Shown in pieces: positions 33,768-50,729 of a stretch of 64,000 bases of DNA. The notes below the pieces were generated by a model. The model ran no database searches, was not told the DNA's origin, and was given only the letters and a program-made list of their open reading frames with translations. Numbering within the stretch: position 1 is the stretch's first letter; each line of letters starts with the position of its first letter. The position numbers and the translations under genes are program-made. The DNA is from Salvia splendens (Eukaryota; Streptophyta; Magnoliopsida; Lamiales; Lamiaceae), in contig NC_056039.1 in NCBI RefSeq assembly GCF_004379255.2, positions 32,563,883 to 32,627,882 on the forward strand, given 5' to 3'.

Positions 33768-36700
33768 GGATCATTAATTATAAGCACTTCACAATATATT
33801 ACATGAGTCTCACAACTATTATTATAAATAATGCTATCATTAATACGTAAATACATTTACGGTAGTGGAGCACTATAAGCACTTTTCACCAACATAAGTA
33901 TTTCTTACTTTTATACTGCTAATTCTTTATTATTTTTATAATATGCAATTATATGTATAATTATTTATATTGATATGATACACTAATTAATTACAAATAG
34001 TATTTTTATTATAAGAAAACTACATGATTTAAATAAATAAAAAAACTCATCAAACTCACGGCATGCAAAAACTTGGGTGCGTCTATATTAATACTACATT
34101 AAACCATAATTTTCATTTAAATTGTGTCACCAACAACTCAAATCAATCTGTATGCATTCTATTGTGTAAAAGAAAAGATTCAAACTATCTAAAAGTGGCG
34201 AGGAAGAGGTTATTAATAAGAAATCAGCAAGGATCTGTCACAAAAATAAATAAATAAAAACAACCAATTAATAAAGACGAAATAACTTCCAAACAAATCA
34301 TAGTGATTTGCTTATTTCAACCTCGTTTAAGGTAACGACAAGCAATATTCTGGCTGTATTATTAAAATTGAAGTGTTTAAGACGATGTTTTGAATTTAAA
34401 ATTTCGAAACAATTATTTTAATACGTTGATTAGATGATAACTTTAGGGATAAGATTTTTGGGCTTGAATTGTAGAGTTAAATACGAAAAAATCCACTGGT
34501 TGGTATGTGAGCATGATTGGTGGATAGAGACAAGATTATGATTATGATGGGATTGAAAATTTGATGAATTCTTTATTTAACCAATCCCATGTTTAGAATA
34601 ATAAAAAAAGTTATTTATCAAAGGAGTTGTAGTTATTTTATCAATGAAACTCCGCAAAAAGAGCAAAAAAGGGACTAATAATTTAGGGGGATTATGACTT
34701 GTGACAAGTTATGAAGATGATTGGGATTTGGGGTGGTCGACTAGTCTCGAGATTATCGAAATTGAATTAGTTAGATTAATTATTTTATAAAACAAGATCA
34801 CTATTTATAAATCAAATACAATTATTTCTATCATTATCACTATATTAAGTATTGAGTCTTAATTATCCAGCAAAATAATATTTATAAAATTAATTTTTAT
34901 TGAACATGATGGACAATTTTAAGTTTAACTTTGCTCACGAGGTCATATGTTGTCAATGGTATTTTCAAAATTCTTCACTTTTTTAATACCAATTGCACGG
35001 TTGGAAAAAAAGTGACCAATCGTGTTACTTTATATAATAATTAAATTATTATATAGAAATATTAAGGGTGACCAATATCTAGCAAACTTTCGGGGAGAGT
35101 TTTTAAAAATTAGTTTTATATGTTAAAATGTTATATGATTTATAATTTGGATGCTGGAAATTTCTGGATTTCCTTAAATTAGGATATTAGGGTGTTAAAA
35201 TTTTGAATTGGAGATTGTAGATTTATAATTATAGGGATAAAATAGTGAAAAATTCTAACAACGACACCCATCTAAATTTATTAACATTGTCACGGTTTTT
35301 GTATTTTCAAGAGTGGGCCGATTCACTATAAAACTCGGCCCATATAATAGAATTGTCTAATAGAGGAGTATATTTAAATCCTTTAAACTTTTTTCATTAT
35401 TTTCTTAAACATAATAAATAATAGTACTATCTAATTTAATAGTAAGATATGTATGAAATAAAATTCTGACATGAATTCTGGATTCTGGCTTAGAAACAAG
35501 GTTTTTTTTGGCTTGGGAAGTGAGTTTTAGCTTATGGCTTTAGAAATGAGTTCTTTTTAGGTTAAAGAAATCAATTTTGACTTTTTTGCTTAGGAAATGA
35601 GTTTTTTCTTATGACTTAGGAAATGAGGTATGACTTTTGATTTAGGAAAAAGTTACAACTTCTGACTTAGAAAATAAGTTATACACTTCTAACTTAGGGA
35701 AAAATTGTGAAATTAGATTTATCAAAGTAGTTTTTGACTTATGACGTAAGAAAACGAGATCCAAATTTTGGATTAGAGAACAAGTGGTGATTTATGGATT
35801 TTAATTACTAGTATTGATTATTGATCTAACATTTTCTCAATTAAGTTAGTTAGCTAGTGATTGTGATTTTTTCAATAAACAAAATCATCACTAAACGCCA
35901 CGCACTCTCCTCCCCATTTTCACACTTTTGGCCGGTTTGAATTATTTAAATCCAAAAGTCCAACTCACTTGTTATTGCTCTTTAATTGTAGGAGTATATC
36001 TAAATTAAGATCGTAATTAATAACAATAATTGTATTCTTCAAAAGAATTAACCTCACACGAAATCGACGTCTGACATTAAGCATATACTAGTATTACTGC
36101 CGACACCCACAAACCAATAATATATGATACGATAATCAATATAATAATTTTATTATTGTATTGGATGACAAATAAACCAATGATTAGCAGCATGACTACA
36201 TGAGCTTACTTAAGTTTTGAAATATGAATACACGTTAATTAAATTTAAAACAACTATGATTTCTAAAGTTAAAACTCGATCCCTTTGTTTAATTTTTTAG
36301 ACATTGGCAATTTTGTAATTATAGTGATTGTGAACACACTCAAATTTGTTACAAAATCAAAATTCATAAATATTCAAGCCAATAATATGAATAGTTGTAT
36401 CCGACAATTATGTCACTATCTTTAAACTGTGACAAATTACTAAAACAACACTTTAATATTGATAATGGTGTTGTGTGGTTAATTTGCATTTTTTATTGTT
36501 TTGATTTGAGCTTATATTGTAGCCATTTTTTACTGTTATTTTTTACTAGTATTTTAAAATGTGTAGCTATAAAATTGAATAGTGATTAAAGATGTACTAT
36601 TTCAAATATTATTTTATTTTTAATGTACATGTAATTGCTTCAACTTGCTTGTCATACAGCACTTCATTTCAAGTTTAAAAATATGGACAGAATATAATTC

Positions 36701-39700
36701 TCTCATTGAAAAATTATTGTGATTTAAACGTGTGTAAGTATGGAAATGTAGTGTATATACTCCCAAATTTGCCGGTGAATTTCACGTGTTGAAAAAGGGG
36801 CGATTTGCAGCCAATAATTCATCTTAAGTAATTAAAATATGTCACACTTATTATGCATGTGTGAATGCTCCCTTAGTTTGGCCTACAATATTAAATTAAT
36901 GGATCATGACTTTTTAACTCAACCGATTGCTACTTTATCGCTTACTTATTAAAAACGTGGGTTATTTCATATTTGTGATGATTATTTTACTACTACAAAA
37001 TTTCAATTATTTTAAGCATCATTTGTGATGATTAGCCGTTGCGAAGATGAGACCACTATCACAGTATCACAATATAAGGTAAAGTTTATCTGAATAAAGA
37101 TAAGATTAAACTCGATATCTTTCCTAAAGAGAAAATTAAGTGACAAAACTTTATAGTTCTTCTTATTTAGAGCATCGATTGATTTATAAAAATATGATGC
37201 AGCGTTTCATTCGCTGTTAATTAAGTTCAAAATAAATGTCAAATCATGTTGATGTGACAAAAGTAGAAAACGATTTAAATATCAATTCCCGATTAAACGG
37301 ATAACTTTTGATCAAATTAAAATATGCTTAATTTATTCTATCAAGAATCTAACTTTCTATGTGTATAAAAATAAGCATAAAACCAAAAAAGAAGATAAAG
37401 AGAAGCAAACAGCCAAGAGTTAGGGGAAATTAGTAAAAGTAACAGTATAACAAAATCGAAATAATCGAACATAGAAAAATAATATTGCAAAAAAAATACT
37501 AATTAGACAGGGCGAGAAGTTGTTGTCGGTCGTTAGAATGTCCGATTATCAAAATATAAATATGTTCACTTTTACATGGTTGTTAGAGTCCCTATTTGTA
37601 TTAAAATCTCAACAGTTTTTTTGCTTCTTTCGGAAAGTTTTTTTGTTGGTGAATTTGCATGTTTCTTTTCAGCATTGACTTCCACCTCTTAATATGTACT
37701 ACTATATAGGTGTATCAATAATATTAGTGGTAAACAATATCAATTTTAATATGATAAAATATGAGAGAAAAAAAAATAGAAAGTATTGTTAGTTGAAGCC
37801 TAAATACTACTCCACTTCACTGTATAAAAAAAAGAGAGAGAATGCTCAATGAATCATGTTGTCAAAAATGGAAAACGACTAATTTTTATGGACATATTAA
37901 AATGAAAAGGTAAGACTATCGGGTATGGATGGAAGGAGTGCAATATATAGATTTTGAATAACAATACCTTATTCATGCATCTAACTATATTTGATACGTT
38001 TTCTAGTTTTGAGACGTTCACACTCAACTTGAAGCATTTCCTAAAATAAAAACACTACTTGTTCTAATTATTCTTTTTCATACTACACAAAATTTCATGA
38101 CAATGAGAAAAACTGAATGAAATAGAATGGAATTAAGCCAAAAGAGTACTATAAACGTCTAAAAAACTATAAATTAATTGAGTTTCATGATTTATCTCTA
38201 AGTTGGTACATCCTTTTCAGTTTTCATAGTTTCGATTTAGTAAATTGCCTCTCACGTGACTGTCCATAATATGTAAGTATATACATTCTAGAAGGTAGTG
38301 AGCTATAATGAAAAAATAATTTGGTAGGAAGTGGTAGGTTTCACCCACTTCACTATTGCCAAAATTATAAGTTATCACCAATACTCATAATTCAAAATGG
38401 AGTATATACTTTTATGTGTCCTCCTAAAACTAAGGGACCCTCACTCCAAACACAATAAGGTTAAGGTCCTTATTCAAGCCACTCCTTATTAACATTTTAT
38501 GAATATAGTAAAATGTTCATCATGATACCAAACTTTCACAAAATAAAAGAATACTACTACATGTTTAAGGATTAAGACTAAAATGCATGCTAGGATGAGG
38601 CCATTATAAGATATGCTTTGGTTAACACTGATCGAAGCACTTGCCAGAAAAGGGTCGGGTTGGCGCCATTTACATATGTGGGTCCGACCTATAGCCATTT
38701 GCAAGGTGCGCCGTGGACTATTACCGACTATTGTACATGTATGCTAAGTTCTAATAGAATTAAAGCCTAATTGATCATGAACATATTACTACACGAATCA
38801 CTTCATATCATATACGTTAGAAATAATACTATTACGCTTGTTTGATATAAACCAAAATAAAATCACAATTTTCATTTGAATGTGAAAGGCAAATACTATA
38901 AAAAAAATGGATCAACTTTTCAACATTAGTGATATGTTTTCGTCCCACACTCCCACTAATTGAGGTTGCAAGTCACCGTGAAAGAAAATGGGTATAATAT
39001 AAAAAAAAAGTTAAATCCATAATTCTAAATCTTGCAGGAGATAATCCAATCGTATTAATCTCTAATCACTTGGAGTATTTCTCAATCTAAAAAGTTAAAC
39101 CATTAACTAGAAGCAAGAATCAAATATAGGGGATTTGTATAATAAATAGACGTAACTATAGATAAAACAAGCTTCAAAATAAAAATAAAGTAAATAAGTC
39201 GAAAAATCAAATAAAGTTAGAATATTGTATATACCTTAAATAATTAAAAATATCTACAGTTACCAAAATGAAATAATGATGCATCCCATTATTATATATA
39301 GTCCATTCATCAAATACAAAGACAAAACCGCTAAAAAATAAATTTTATTTTCACTTAAAATCAAAACTTTGAAGCGTCATAACAGAAAATCATACAGATG
39401 AAAGCACTTGTGGCTTAAAGCTAAGTCCATCTTGATAATTAGTTGGAAATAATAATTAAATTTTGTCATTAAATAAGTAAAGACGTGGATAAATTTTCCA
39501 GACCAAAATTTCATACTATGCCCGTAATTGCGATTATCTCTAAAATCTTAGTATAATTATTTATTGTATCCATAAAGGAATTTAATACGGATTCGTTAAA
39601 TAAATAAATAAATCATAAAATTTGGTTAAACTGTGAACAAATCTATGAATATTCAGTTAATTTCAAAGTTTGACCAAATTTGATGGCTTCCAAATAGAAA

Positions 39701-39840
39701 AGGTATAATATATGAATGAATTGTGTAATGATCATAATTATATACGGATTAAGATAAAGAATGTAATTACTGGATTATAAATTAATTTCTTATTAATGGA
39801 ATATCCATCAACGGCTCAGCTTATTCCCCATCTGTTTCAG
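33768..39840. other. Six-kilobase AT-rich gene desert
   Basis: I find no domain-bearing ORF, tRNA or clear full-length element. A patch of degenerate short repeats lies at 35470-35790 (separate entry). Small GC-richer patches (for example 38650-38730) give no recognisable protein. Small-exon genes could hide here, as shown by the HVA22-like gene elsewhere. Confidence 0.5.
35470..35790. repeat. Degenerate tandem array of a gacttaggaaatgagtttt-type unit
   Basis: Roughly ten spaced copies of variants of cttaggaaatgag/cttagaaaataag, each separated by a T-rich run, with a period of about 25-35 bp. It is not coding in any frame. Confidence 0.7.
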
Positions 39841-40397
39841 ACGTATTTATACACATCTCTCTCTCCAACAGCTCCAACTTCGCCTCTCTTTCTCTCTCTA
39901 GTTTGTGTCGGTGTCCGTGTCGGTGTCGGTGTCAGATCTCCCCCCACACCGGCTGCTACAGAATACAGGGTTCCTTCAGATCCACACATTCGGGCACACT
40001 TTTACATTGTGCAAAAGCCCAATTCTGTATATAAATAACATTGGAGGGTTTTCGATTTACAGGAGATTTTGTTGCGGAGGAGATGTTTTTTTCTGTCGCT
40101 TTTGCTAGTCTATGATTGCGGGCGAGGAGGCGGAAGAAGACGAAAGAGGAGAAGCGGTGCGTTTTATGATCGATCGCTTTCTCTTTGTCTCCAGCAACAA
40201 TTCGAAGCGTACGAGGTGGGATTGCTCCATCGCCGTCCGTAGCCGCGGTCGATGGGGCAAATGCGGCTGAATGTGTCGTGAATCGTTTTCGATTGAGGAC
40301 TGAAGGAACGTGAATTGAATTTTATTTATTCGATTCGGTATTTCGTAACCGCTGTTGGAAATTCTTCTTCGGGGGGGAGATTTGAGTTTTATTGGCA
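39841..40397 (+). promoter_or_regulatory. MPK20 core promoter and 5' leader
   Basis: A TATA-like tatttatacaca lies at about 39844. It is followed by a CT-rich stretch (ctctctctcc) and a (GTGTCG)-type repeat at 39905-39935, typical of plant leaders. Several short ATGs precede the main start at 40398, so upstream ORFs are likely. The transcription start is inferred. Confidence 0.45.
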
Positions 40398-44455
<4,058 letters not shown>

Positions 44456-44798
44456 CCGAAGGTTTTATGTAAATCTCAGGTCTGTGCATAAAAAATGGTA
44501 GTGTTGTGAAGAGCGAAAACATGCAGCAATCTTTCTGCAACTCTTGGCTTTGGATGGTTAGGTCTGGTTAGATGTGAAAAGTTCTCTTCTTCCTTTTTTG
44601 TCACGTGAGTAATAATAGTATGATAGTAATAGTTAAAATTTCACATCTCAATTCTTGGAAAACTCTCTCTAATAAATACAGTATTATTTTTTTCGTCAAA
44701 TTTATTACATTGGGATGTTATTTATTTATTTATTTGTTATATCAATGCCATGTAGATAAGAACTATCAATCAATTAGTTAATTTGATGCAATAATATA
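44456..44798. other. MPK20 3' UTR and short intergenic DNA
   Basis: Likely 3' UTR, then AT-rich sequence up to the nested MITE pair. Confidence 0.6.
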
Positions 44799-45290
44799 TT
44801 CATTCCGTTCCATAGTAATAGAGACATTTTATTTTGAGTACTCATTTTGAAAAAATGATACTCCCTCCGTCCCTGAAAATTTGTCACCTATTTCCTTTTT
44901 CGTCCGTCCCTAAAAATTTGTCACCTTTCACTTTTACCATTTTTGGTAGTGAACCCTACATTCCACTAACTCATTCACACTCACATTTTATTATAAAACT
45001 AATATATAAAAGTAGGACTCACATGCCACCAACTTTTTCAACCCACTTTCTATTACATTTATTAAAATCCGTGCCGGGTCAAATGATGACGAATTTTGGG
45101 GGACGGAGGGAGTAATAAATTGTTTAAGTAGCGAAATAGTAAAGTAAGATAGATAATAGAGTAGATAATACTCTTCTCTACATTATTCTCTATATTACTT
45201 TGCTCTTTCTCTACCTTAACTATTTATTATCATTTTTTTCAAAACGAAAGCTCAAAATGAAATGTCTTTATTACTGTAGAACGGAGGGAG
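44799..45290. mobile_element. Outer Stowaway-type MITE, split by a second one
   Basis: The left terminus ttcattccgttccatagtaa... matches the complement of the right terminus (ctccctccgttctacagtaa...), with the match extending about 40 bp through gacatttcattttgag. TA flanks both ends (44797-44798 and 45291-45292). The inner element at 44861-45112 interrupts it. Without that insert it would be about 240 bp. Confidence 0.85.
44861..45112. mobile_element. Inner Stowaway MITE, 252 bp
   Basis: Starts ctccctccgtccctg and ends gggacggagggag with TA on both sides (44859-44860 and 45113-45114). It is a close relative of the interrupted MITE at 15543-16186. The inverted ends are nearly perfect, so it looks younger than the element it landed in. 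Confidence 0.93.
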
Positions 45291-45456
45291 TACTAAAATT
45301 TAATAAAAAATGATGCTCTCATTCAAATATTACACACTAGTTTAATAAATGATGTCTATATGAAATTTAAAAATTTATTGAAAATTGATGACGTGGCATA
45401 ACTAATCCTTCTAAGCCAGCTAGCATTTAAATACTGTAATTGGACGTAGAATAAAT

Positions 45457-46377
45457 GTCAAAATTGGTCATGAATATATGATCATTTTACAATTTCAGTC
45501 TTATACTTTATCTTTTGAATTTTTGCGTCTTGAACATTTCAACTCATATACTTTATCTTTTAAATTTCAACTCATATACTTTATCTTTTGAATTTTTGCA
45601 TCTTGTACATTTCAACTCGGATCACAATTGGTCATACACTAACTGTTCTGTTAGTTTTTAACGGTCAACAAATTTAATCCCGATTTTGACCAAACCAAAC
45701 TATCAATTATTATTTTTACTCTCTAATTATATCCTTAATTATTTTAATAAATTATCATATAAAATATAAACCAAATAATTCCCCCCTTTCATACTTTACA
45801 ATTGTTTTCTTTCAAGATCTGAAAATGCATAAACAAAATAACGACAATTATATCTAAATAAATATACAATATTTAATCCCAAATTCAGCTTTTACAGCTG
45901 GAAACTGTTGCCTTCTATCATCGTTTTTCCTCTTTTCGGTCGTACAATCGATATGGATTTCTGGAAATCGCTCTCTCCGCCGGCCTCCGCCGCTCTCCGT
46001 GTGTGAGCGCGCGTGCAATCATCGTATGCGTTTGAGGAGAGGACGCAACCACACATCGAGCTGTGTGAAATCTCCGATCTAGGAAGGGACCGGCGGAGAT
46101 GGTGAACTCGCCGGAGGGAGTGAGGAGCGGCGGCGGGCGAATTGGGGGAGGAGCCGCCGCTGCTGTAGGGATTTTGTTTTGTTGAAAATGAAAGTAAGGT
46201 GTGGAGGATAGGGGTGACCGATGGGGGAGTATATTGGGTCCTCAGTGGACTAATTACCTAGGCTTTAGTAATTACCTAATATAATTAGGCAGTAAAAATC
46301 ATAATTAACAGTTTCGTCAAAATTAGGATTAAATCCGTTGTCCATAATGCAATTGTTAGCGGCGGACCAATTTTGAC
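45457..46377. mobile_element. Possible pack-type DNA transposon with a GC-rich core
   Basis: gtcaaaattggtc at 45457-45469 is repeated as a perfect inverted 13-mer at 46365-46377. The left subterminal zone has three internal copies of atactttatcttttgaattt-type units. The middle (about 45940-46160) is abruptly GC-rich with ccgccg/gccggc runs and looks like exon or 5' UTR sequence taken from a gene. It holds a small plus-strand ORF (46099-46185, MVNSPEGVRSGGG...). No transposase and no clear target duplication. The element call is tentative. Confidence 0.5.
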
Positions 46378-46439
46378 CTTAATCAAACATGCAAATTGAA
46401 TGATAAACTTCTTCGTGAATTTCATCTACACCCTTAACT

Positions 46440-47453
46440 CTCGAAGCAGTTTCTACTTTCTACTCGATCGGAATCTCGATCGCCGTTCCACCTCCGGCGA
46501 ACTGACGTCGGCGTTGCAGAATAGGTACGCTTGCTTTCTCATCTTCCAATTTCAGTGCAATTCTGAACAATGAAGCGATGAAAATATCGAAAATTCGTTT
46601 ATTTTATTTGTACTCTGCTTGGCTGCGTAGAAACATAAACTTCTGATTGTTGTTGTTAAGTTAGATGTGGAATTCATTTTGATTTATGGTCGCTCATTTG
46701 TATTAATGCTCATAATTTGTTAGCTGAATACTGCGATTCTTCTTTGAATGTATGTTCCTTTGACCTTTGTTATTCATCGTTTCAATATTGATTTATCGAG
46801 CGAGTAAATCGAACTATCGAAAAGAGGTGTCGTGTCAAGTATGAAAAGTTTCTCTATTTTTTTGGTTATTTTGCTCTTTACTGCCGTACTTTTTGCACTC
46901 TGTTTGGCTGCATAAACTTCAAATTCTTCAATGCTCATTTGTATAGACGTTTCTGATTAGTTTCTTTGGGAGACCTGAAGAGGGATGTTGCAGATTTAGG
47001 TAGGGATCAAGCAGACTAGGAGAGGGGAAGAAGAGACTTTATGAAGAATTGGGAGGAAATGGAAGAGATGGACAAGGTGAACCATGATGAGTTCAATGCC
47101 ATGATTATAGAGATACAATTGTTGCTGGCTTATATTCGGAAACTGGATGAAGATGCAATCAGTTTGAGGTGTGAATCGGAAGAGAAAGAGGAGGAGAGTC
47201 AGAGCCTGAAAAGGGGACTGGAAGTGGTTTTGGAAAGCCACAAGGCTCTGAAGAAGTCGAGGAGAGGTTTGGAGGAGACGACTGAGCAACTTAAAGATAA
47301 AATCAGTGCCCTTGAGATTGATTTGGCCGATAAGGAAAAAGTGATCACCGAGCCTGAAGCGAAGGAAAGGGAGGTTGCATAGAGTTTTATCAATGATGAT
47401 GGTAGTTTGAAGGAGAAGAACTGGTTGGTTGCTGTTGCCTCAAGAAAACACTG
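46440..47453 (+). pseudogene. Truncated PMD-like paralogue lacking its membrane anchor
   Basis: It is homologous to the gene at 52192-53064 in the same orientation. The leader is conserved (aataggta..gcttgc..ttcttccaatttcag near 46520, compared with 51878), and the intron region also shows similarity (agaaacataaacttctgatt). The first half of the coding region is missing. The surviving part (47041 on) reads RKLDEDAISLRCESEEKEEE...LEVVLESHKALKK...EKVITEPEAKEREVA and hits TAG at 47380 where the active copy has a Glu codon. After the stop the frame continues SFINDDGSLKEKNWLVAVASRKH, with the trans-membrane stretch deleted. A 113-aa coiled-coil peptide could still be made from MKNWEEMEEM. Confidence 0.82.
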
Positions 47454-48185
47454 ATTCAAGCACTCTTAGATGCTCTGTTGTTGGAAGCCTTTTGATTCTG
47501 TGTTTGTGGAGTTTGGTATATCAGCTTTTTGTGTTTGTAAAACATACAATGCTTGATGAAACTTTCAGTGTCTAATGTCTATATCCCACTTTGACTATAT
47601 TCTACTAGTCTTGATAATGAACTATTAGCTTCTATATCCCACTTTGCCTATATTCAACCTAGTCTTTAATTTGAAATATTGTTACATTTGGGAAAAGTTT
47701 GCATTTTACTTGCTAATAGTGTGTTTCTTGTTTCTGTGATGGGAAAGTAAGTCACCTTTTGGGAGAGATGAATATTTAGATAGGAATCCCAAATATGAAT
47801 ATTTAGATAGCAAAGTGTATAAATGCTTATACTTGGGTTTGATTATGCATCATTTTATGCCATTCAATTTACTTTTTCATAGGGTTTAATTATGCATTAT
47901 TTTATGCCATAGATTTTGCTTTTTCATAGGGTTTGATTATGCATTATAGCCTCCCATATTAATGCCACGTTTTGTGATGGAGAAATGCTATATGGCCGGC
48001 TATAATATGATTTTTGTATGACCAAATAGTGTTACTCTTTTGTGACGTTATCAATTCAAACTAAAACAAATTTCCAAAATGATAAGAGTTGGAAATATGT
48101 AGCGTTACTTGTTGACAAAATTTACGCAAAATTACATAAAGTTGAAAATTTTTAATCGTAAATTCAGCAAAACGATTGCCTATAA
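47454..48185. other. Intergenic with a possible MULE MITE end
   Basis: Contains two copies of a tagggtttgattatgcat/tagggtttaattatgcat segment (47830-47945). At about 47983 it has gaaatgctatatggccggct, similar to the left end of the MITE at 15632. No gene. The Harbinger element follows immediately. Confidence 0.45.
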
Positions 48186-50160
48186 GAGCATCCACAACGG
48201 TGGTGGGAGTGAAGACCGTCGTCCGTGCCAGCGGCGAGGACGAGGACCGCCGCCGCTGCGCTCGCGCCGTGCCAGCGAGCAGGCGACGTGGCGGCTTATT
48301 ATTGGGCAACGGCATAGCCGTTGCCTTTGAATTAATTTTTTTTTTATTTTAAAAATCGTTTTTAAATTATATAAAATAATTATAAATTTTTTTTCCAAAT
48401 CCCAAAAATATGGCCGTTTTTTTCCCGTTTTTTTTTGAATTTTTTTGAGTTTTTTTTTTTCCCCCTAAAATCATCTATAAATACACACATTCATCATCTA
48501 TTTATCACATCAATTCATCTCCCATTCATCTCTCATTCTTAAAATTCTCATACAAACTATCAACACATTCATCCCTCATTCAAAACCTCAAATGGATTTC
48601 ACCCATATTATGGCGGAAGCGGAACGCGAAGAACAAGAATACTACGAACAACATCGTGCCGCTTACGAAGCATATGTCGCGGCGAATACCCCCGCTCCTC
48701 CTCCTCAACGAACCAGATCAAATCGGCGCTACATCCATCATGACCGGGAGGGAGCCCACGAAAGGCTCGTTGCCGACTACTTTGCCGACCAGCCGCGGTT
48801 TCCAGCAGATTACTTCAGGCGCCGTTTTCGCATGTCAAAGCGCTTGTTCATGCGAATTATCAACACATTGTCCGCACGTGTTGAATTCTTCCAAACAGGT
48901 CAAGATGCAGCTGGCCGGCAAAGTATCACGCCGTTGCAGAAGTGTATGTGCCATCCGACAACTCGCTACTGGGCAAACGGCCGACATCTTCGACGAGTAT
49001 TTGCATATCGGTGAGTCCACTGGAATCCTTTGTCTAAAGAATTTTTGCGAGGGCGTTCGTTCAGCTTTCGGGGATGAATTCCTTCGGGCACTCAGCACCG
49101 ATGATTGCCAACGGTTGCTGCGTCTTCACGAATCAGTCCATGGCTTTCCCGGAATGCTTGGCAGCATTGACTGCATGCATTGGAGGTGGAAGAATTGCTC
49201 GAATGCTTAGAGGGGGCAACACTTAAGCGGTCACAAAGGCGGCGGCCCAACACTTATCCTTGAGGCGGTCGCCGACTACCGCCTATGGATTTGGCATGCA
49301 TATTTCGGCGTTGCCGGAGCCAACAACGACTTGAACGTGCTCTATTCTTCACCACTCTTCAATGATGTGATGAATGGTGTAGCACCGGCGATCGACTTCA
49401 CCATCAACGGAAATACATACCACATGGGTTACTATCTCGCCGATGGTATCTACCCAAGGTGGTCGACGTTCGTGAAGACGCTCCACAACCCGCACGACCC
49501 GAGGCGGGTTCTTTTTGCGCAGCGTCAAGAGTCCGCGCTGAAAGACGTTGAAAGAGCCTTCAGGGTCCTTCAAGCCCGATTTAACATTGTGAAGGCCCCG
49601 GCTCGGCTGTGGTACGTGAATAATATCGCCGACATCATGTTCACGTGTATTATCTTACACAACATGATTATAGCCGACGAAGGGCCAAGGGCGGCTAGCT
49701 TCTACGACCAGGATGAAGCCGGAAGCTCAACAGCGAGGTCTCCCCCACGCCGAGGTGAGCATACGACGGTTGGCCAGAGGATCGAGACAAGGCACACAAT
49801 GCGCGATACCCGAACCCACATTCAGCTACAAGAAGACCTAATCAAACACATGTGGGCGAAATTCGGCAACGAGTAGTGGTTTTTTTAATTTTTAGTATTT
49901 TAATTATGTAATTTTTAATTTTTAGGATTTTAATTATGTCGTTTTTTATTTTATTTGTCATTTGTAATATTATTTATGTTTTTTTTAATGAATTTTAGTA
50001 TTATGGAAATGTTTATGTTTAATTGAATATTAAATTAATTGTGTTCGTCCTTGCGGAAGAGCACAGTTGTGGGTGTTGTGCTCTTGCCAGAGAGCAGGCA
50101 TGAATAGTACCGCCCGGGCCCACAACCGTGCCGCTGGCAAGAGCACGGTTGTGGATGCTC
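48186..50160 (+). mobile_element. PIF/Harbinger element carrying only the transposase gene, 1.98 kb
   Basis: TIRs gagcatccacaacggt (left) and accgtgccg...cacggttgtggatgctc (right). TAA at 48183-48185 and 50161-50163 is a perfect 3-bp target duplication. Transposase is the only gene. No Myb-like ORF. The subterminal zones are GC-rich with cgccgccgctgcg-type runs on the left and gagcacggttgtg on the right. This is the best preserved element of its type here. Confidence 0.93.
48592..49876 (+). pseudogene. PIF/Harbinger DDE transposase, one frameshift and one nonsense codon
   Basis: It starts MDFTHIMAEAEREEQ. The N-terminal half includes YFRRRFRMSKRLFMRII and PLQKC. There the frame is lost at about 48945 (about 2 nt short compared with its relative at 728-2773), and the next frame carries AIRQLATGQTADIFDEYLHIG. 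The catalytic residues are all present: GSIDCMHW (Asp), GANNDLNV (Asp) and VERAFRVLQ (Glu). A TAG at 49208-49210 falls just after WKNCSNA, where family members have Trp (AWRG), and the same frame then continues to the end (LQEDLIKHMWAKFGNE). Two lesions separate it from an intact ORF, so inactivation is recent. Confidence 0.93.
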
Positions 50161-50729
50161 TAAATTTAAATGATTTGTTCACTATATCAATATAAAAAAA
50201 CTACTACTAGCTTTTAAATTTATTTACTTGTAATGTATGATATTCATTGCTATCAATAAACATACATGTTACATGCATATAACCAATGGCGGATCTAGAA
50301 AACTTTTATTGTGGGATCGAAAATAGTAAAAAAGTAATAATAAATAATATTTAAATAAGTATTATTTAGAAAATAACTTATAATTATATAGTATTATCGT
50401 TATTAAATAAAATTAAAATTACAGGAGACCGGCCATAAAATATGCTACTATAATAATAATTATAATAAAGTATAAACACAGTTTGCAAAATTTAAACCAC
50501 TAAAGCTATATGGCAGAATTTAAATAGTCTAATATAGTAGAAAAGTTACAAATTTACATATAACAAAACTTTTTAGCGCAAAATGAAAATTAAATTGCAC
50601 AATATATTTAGGATTTCTATTAAAAAACTAGGAAAAAGAATTACAGCAAATAAAATACTAGCATCAAAGCAATATAGGAACTTCACATTTCTTTTAGTTT
50701 TAAGATTGAACCATATAAATGTTACCTGG
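50161..50729. other. Intergenic, AT-rich
   Basis: Contains an aaccaatggcggatctagaaa segment (about 50281), a motif often found in plant repeats. No gene. Confidence 0.4.

Noticed and set aside
46099..46185. Small ORF MVNSPEGVRSGGG...
   Set aside because: Not listed as a gene because it is 28 aa, Gly/Ala-rich, and lies within a probable transposon; kept only as part of the capture finding.
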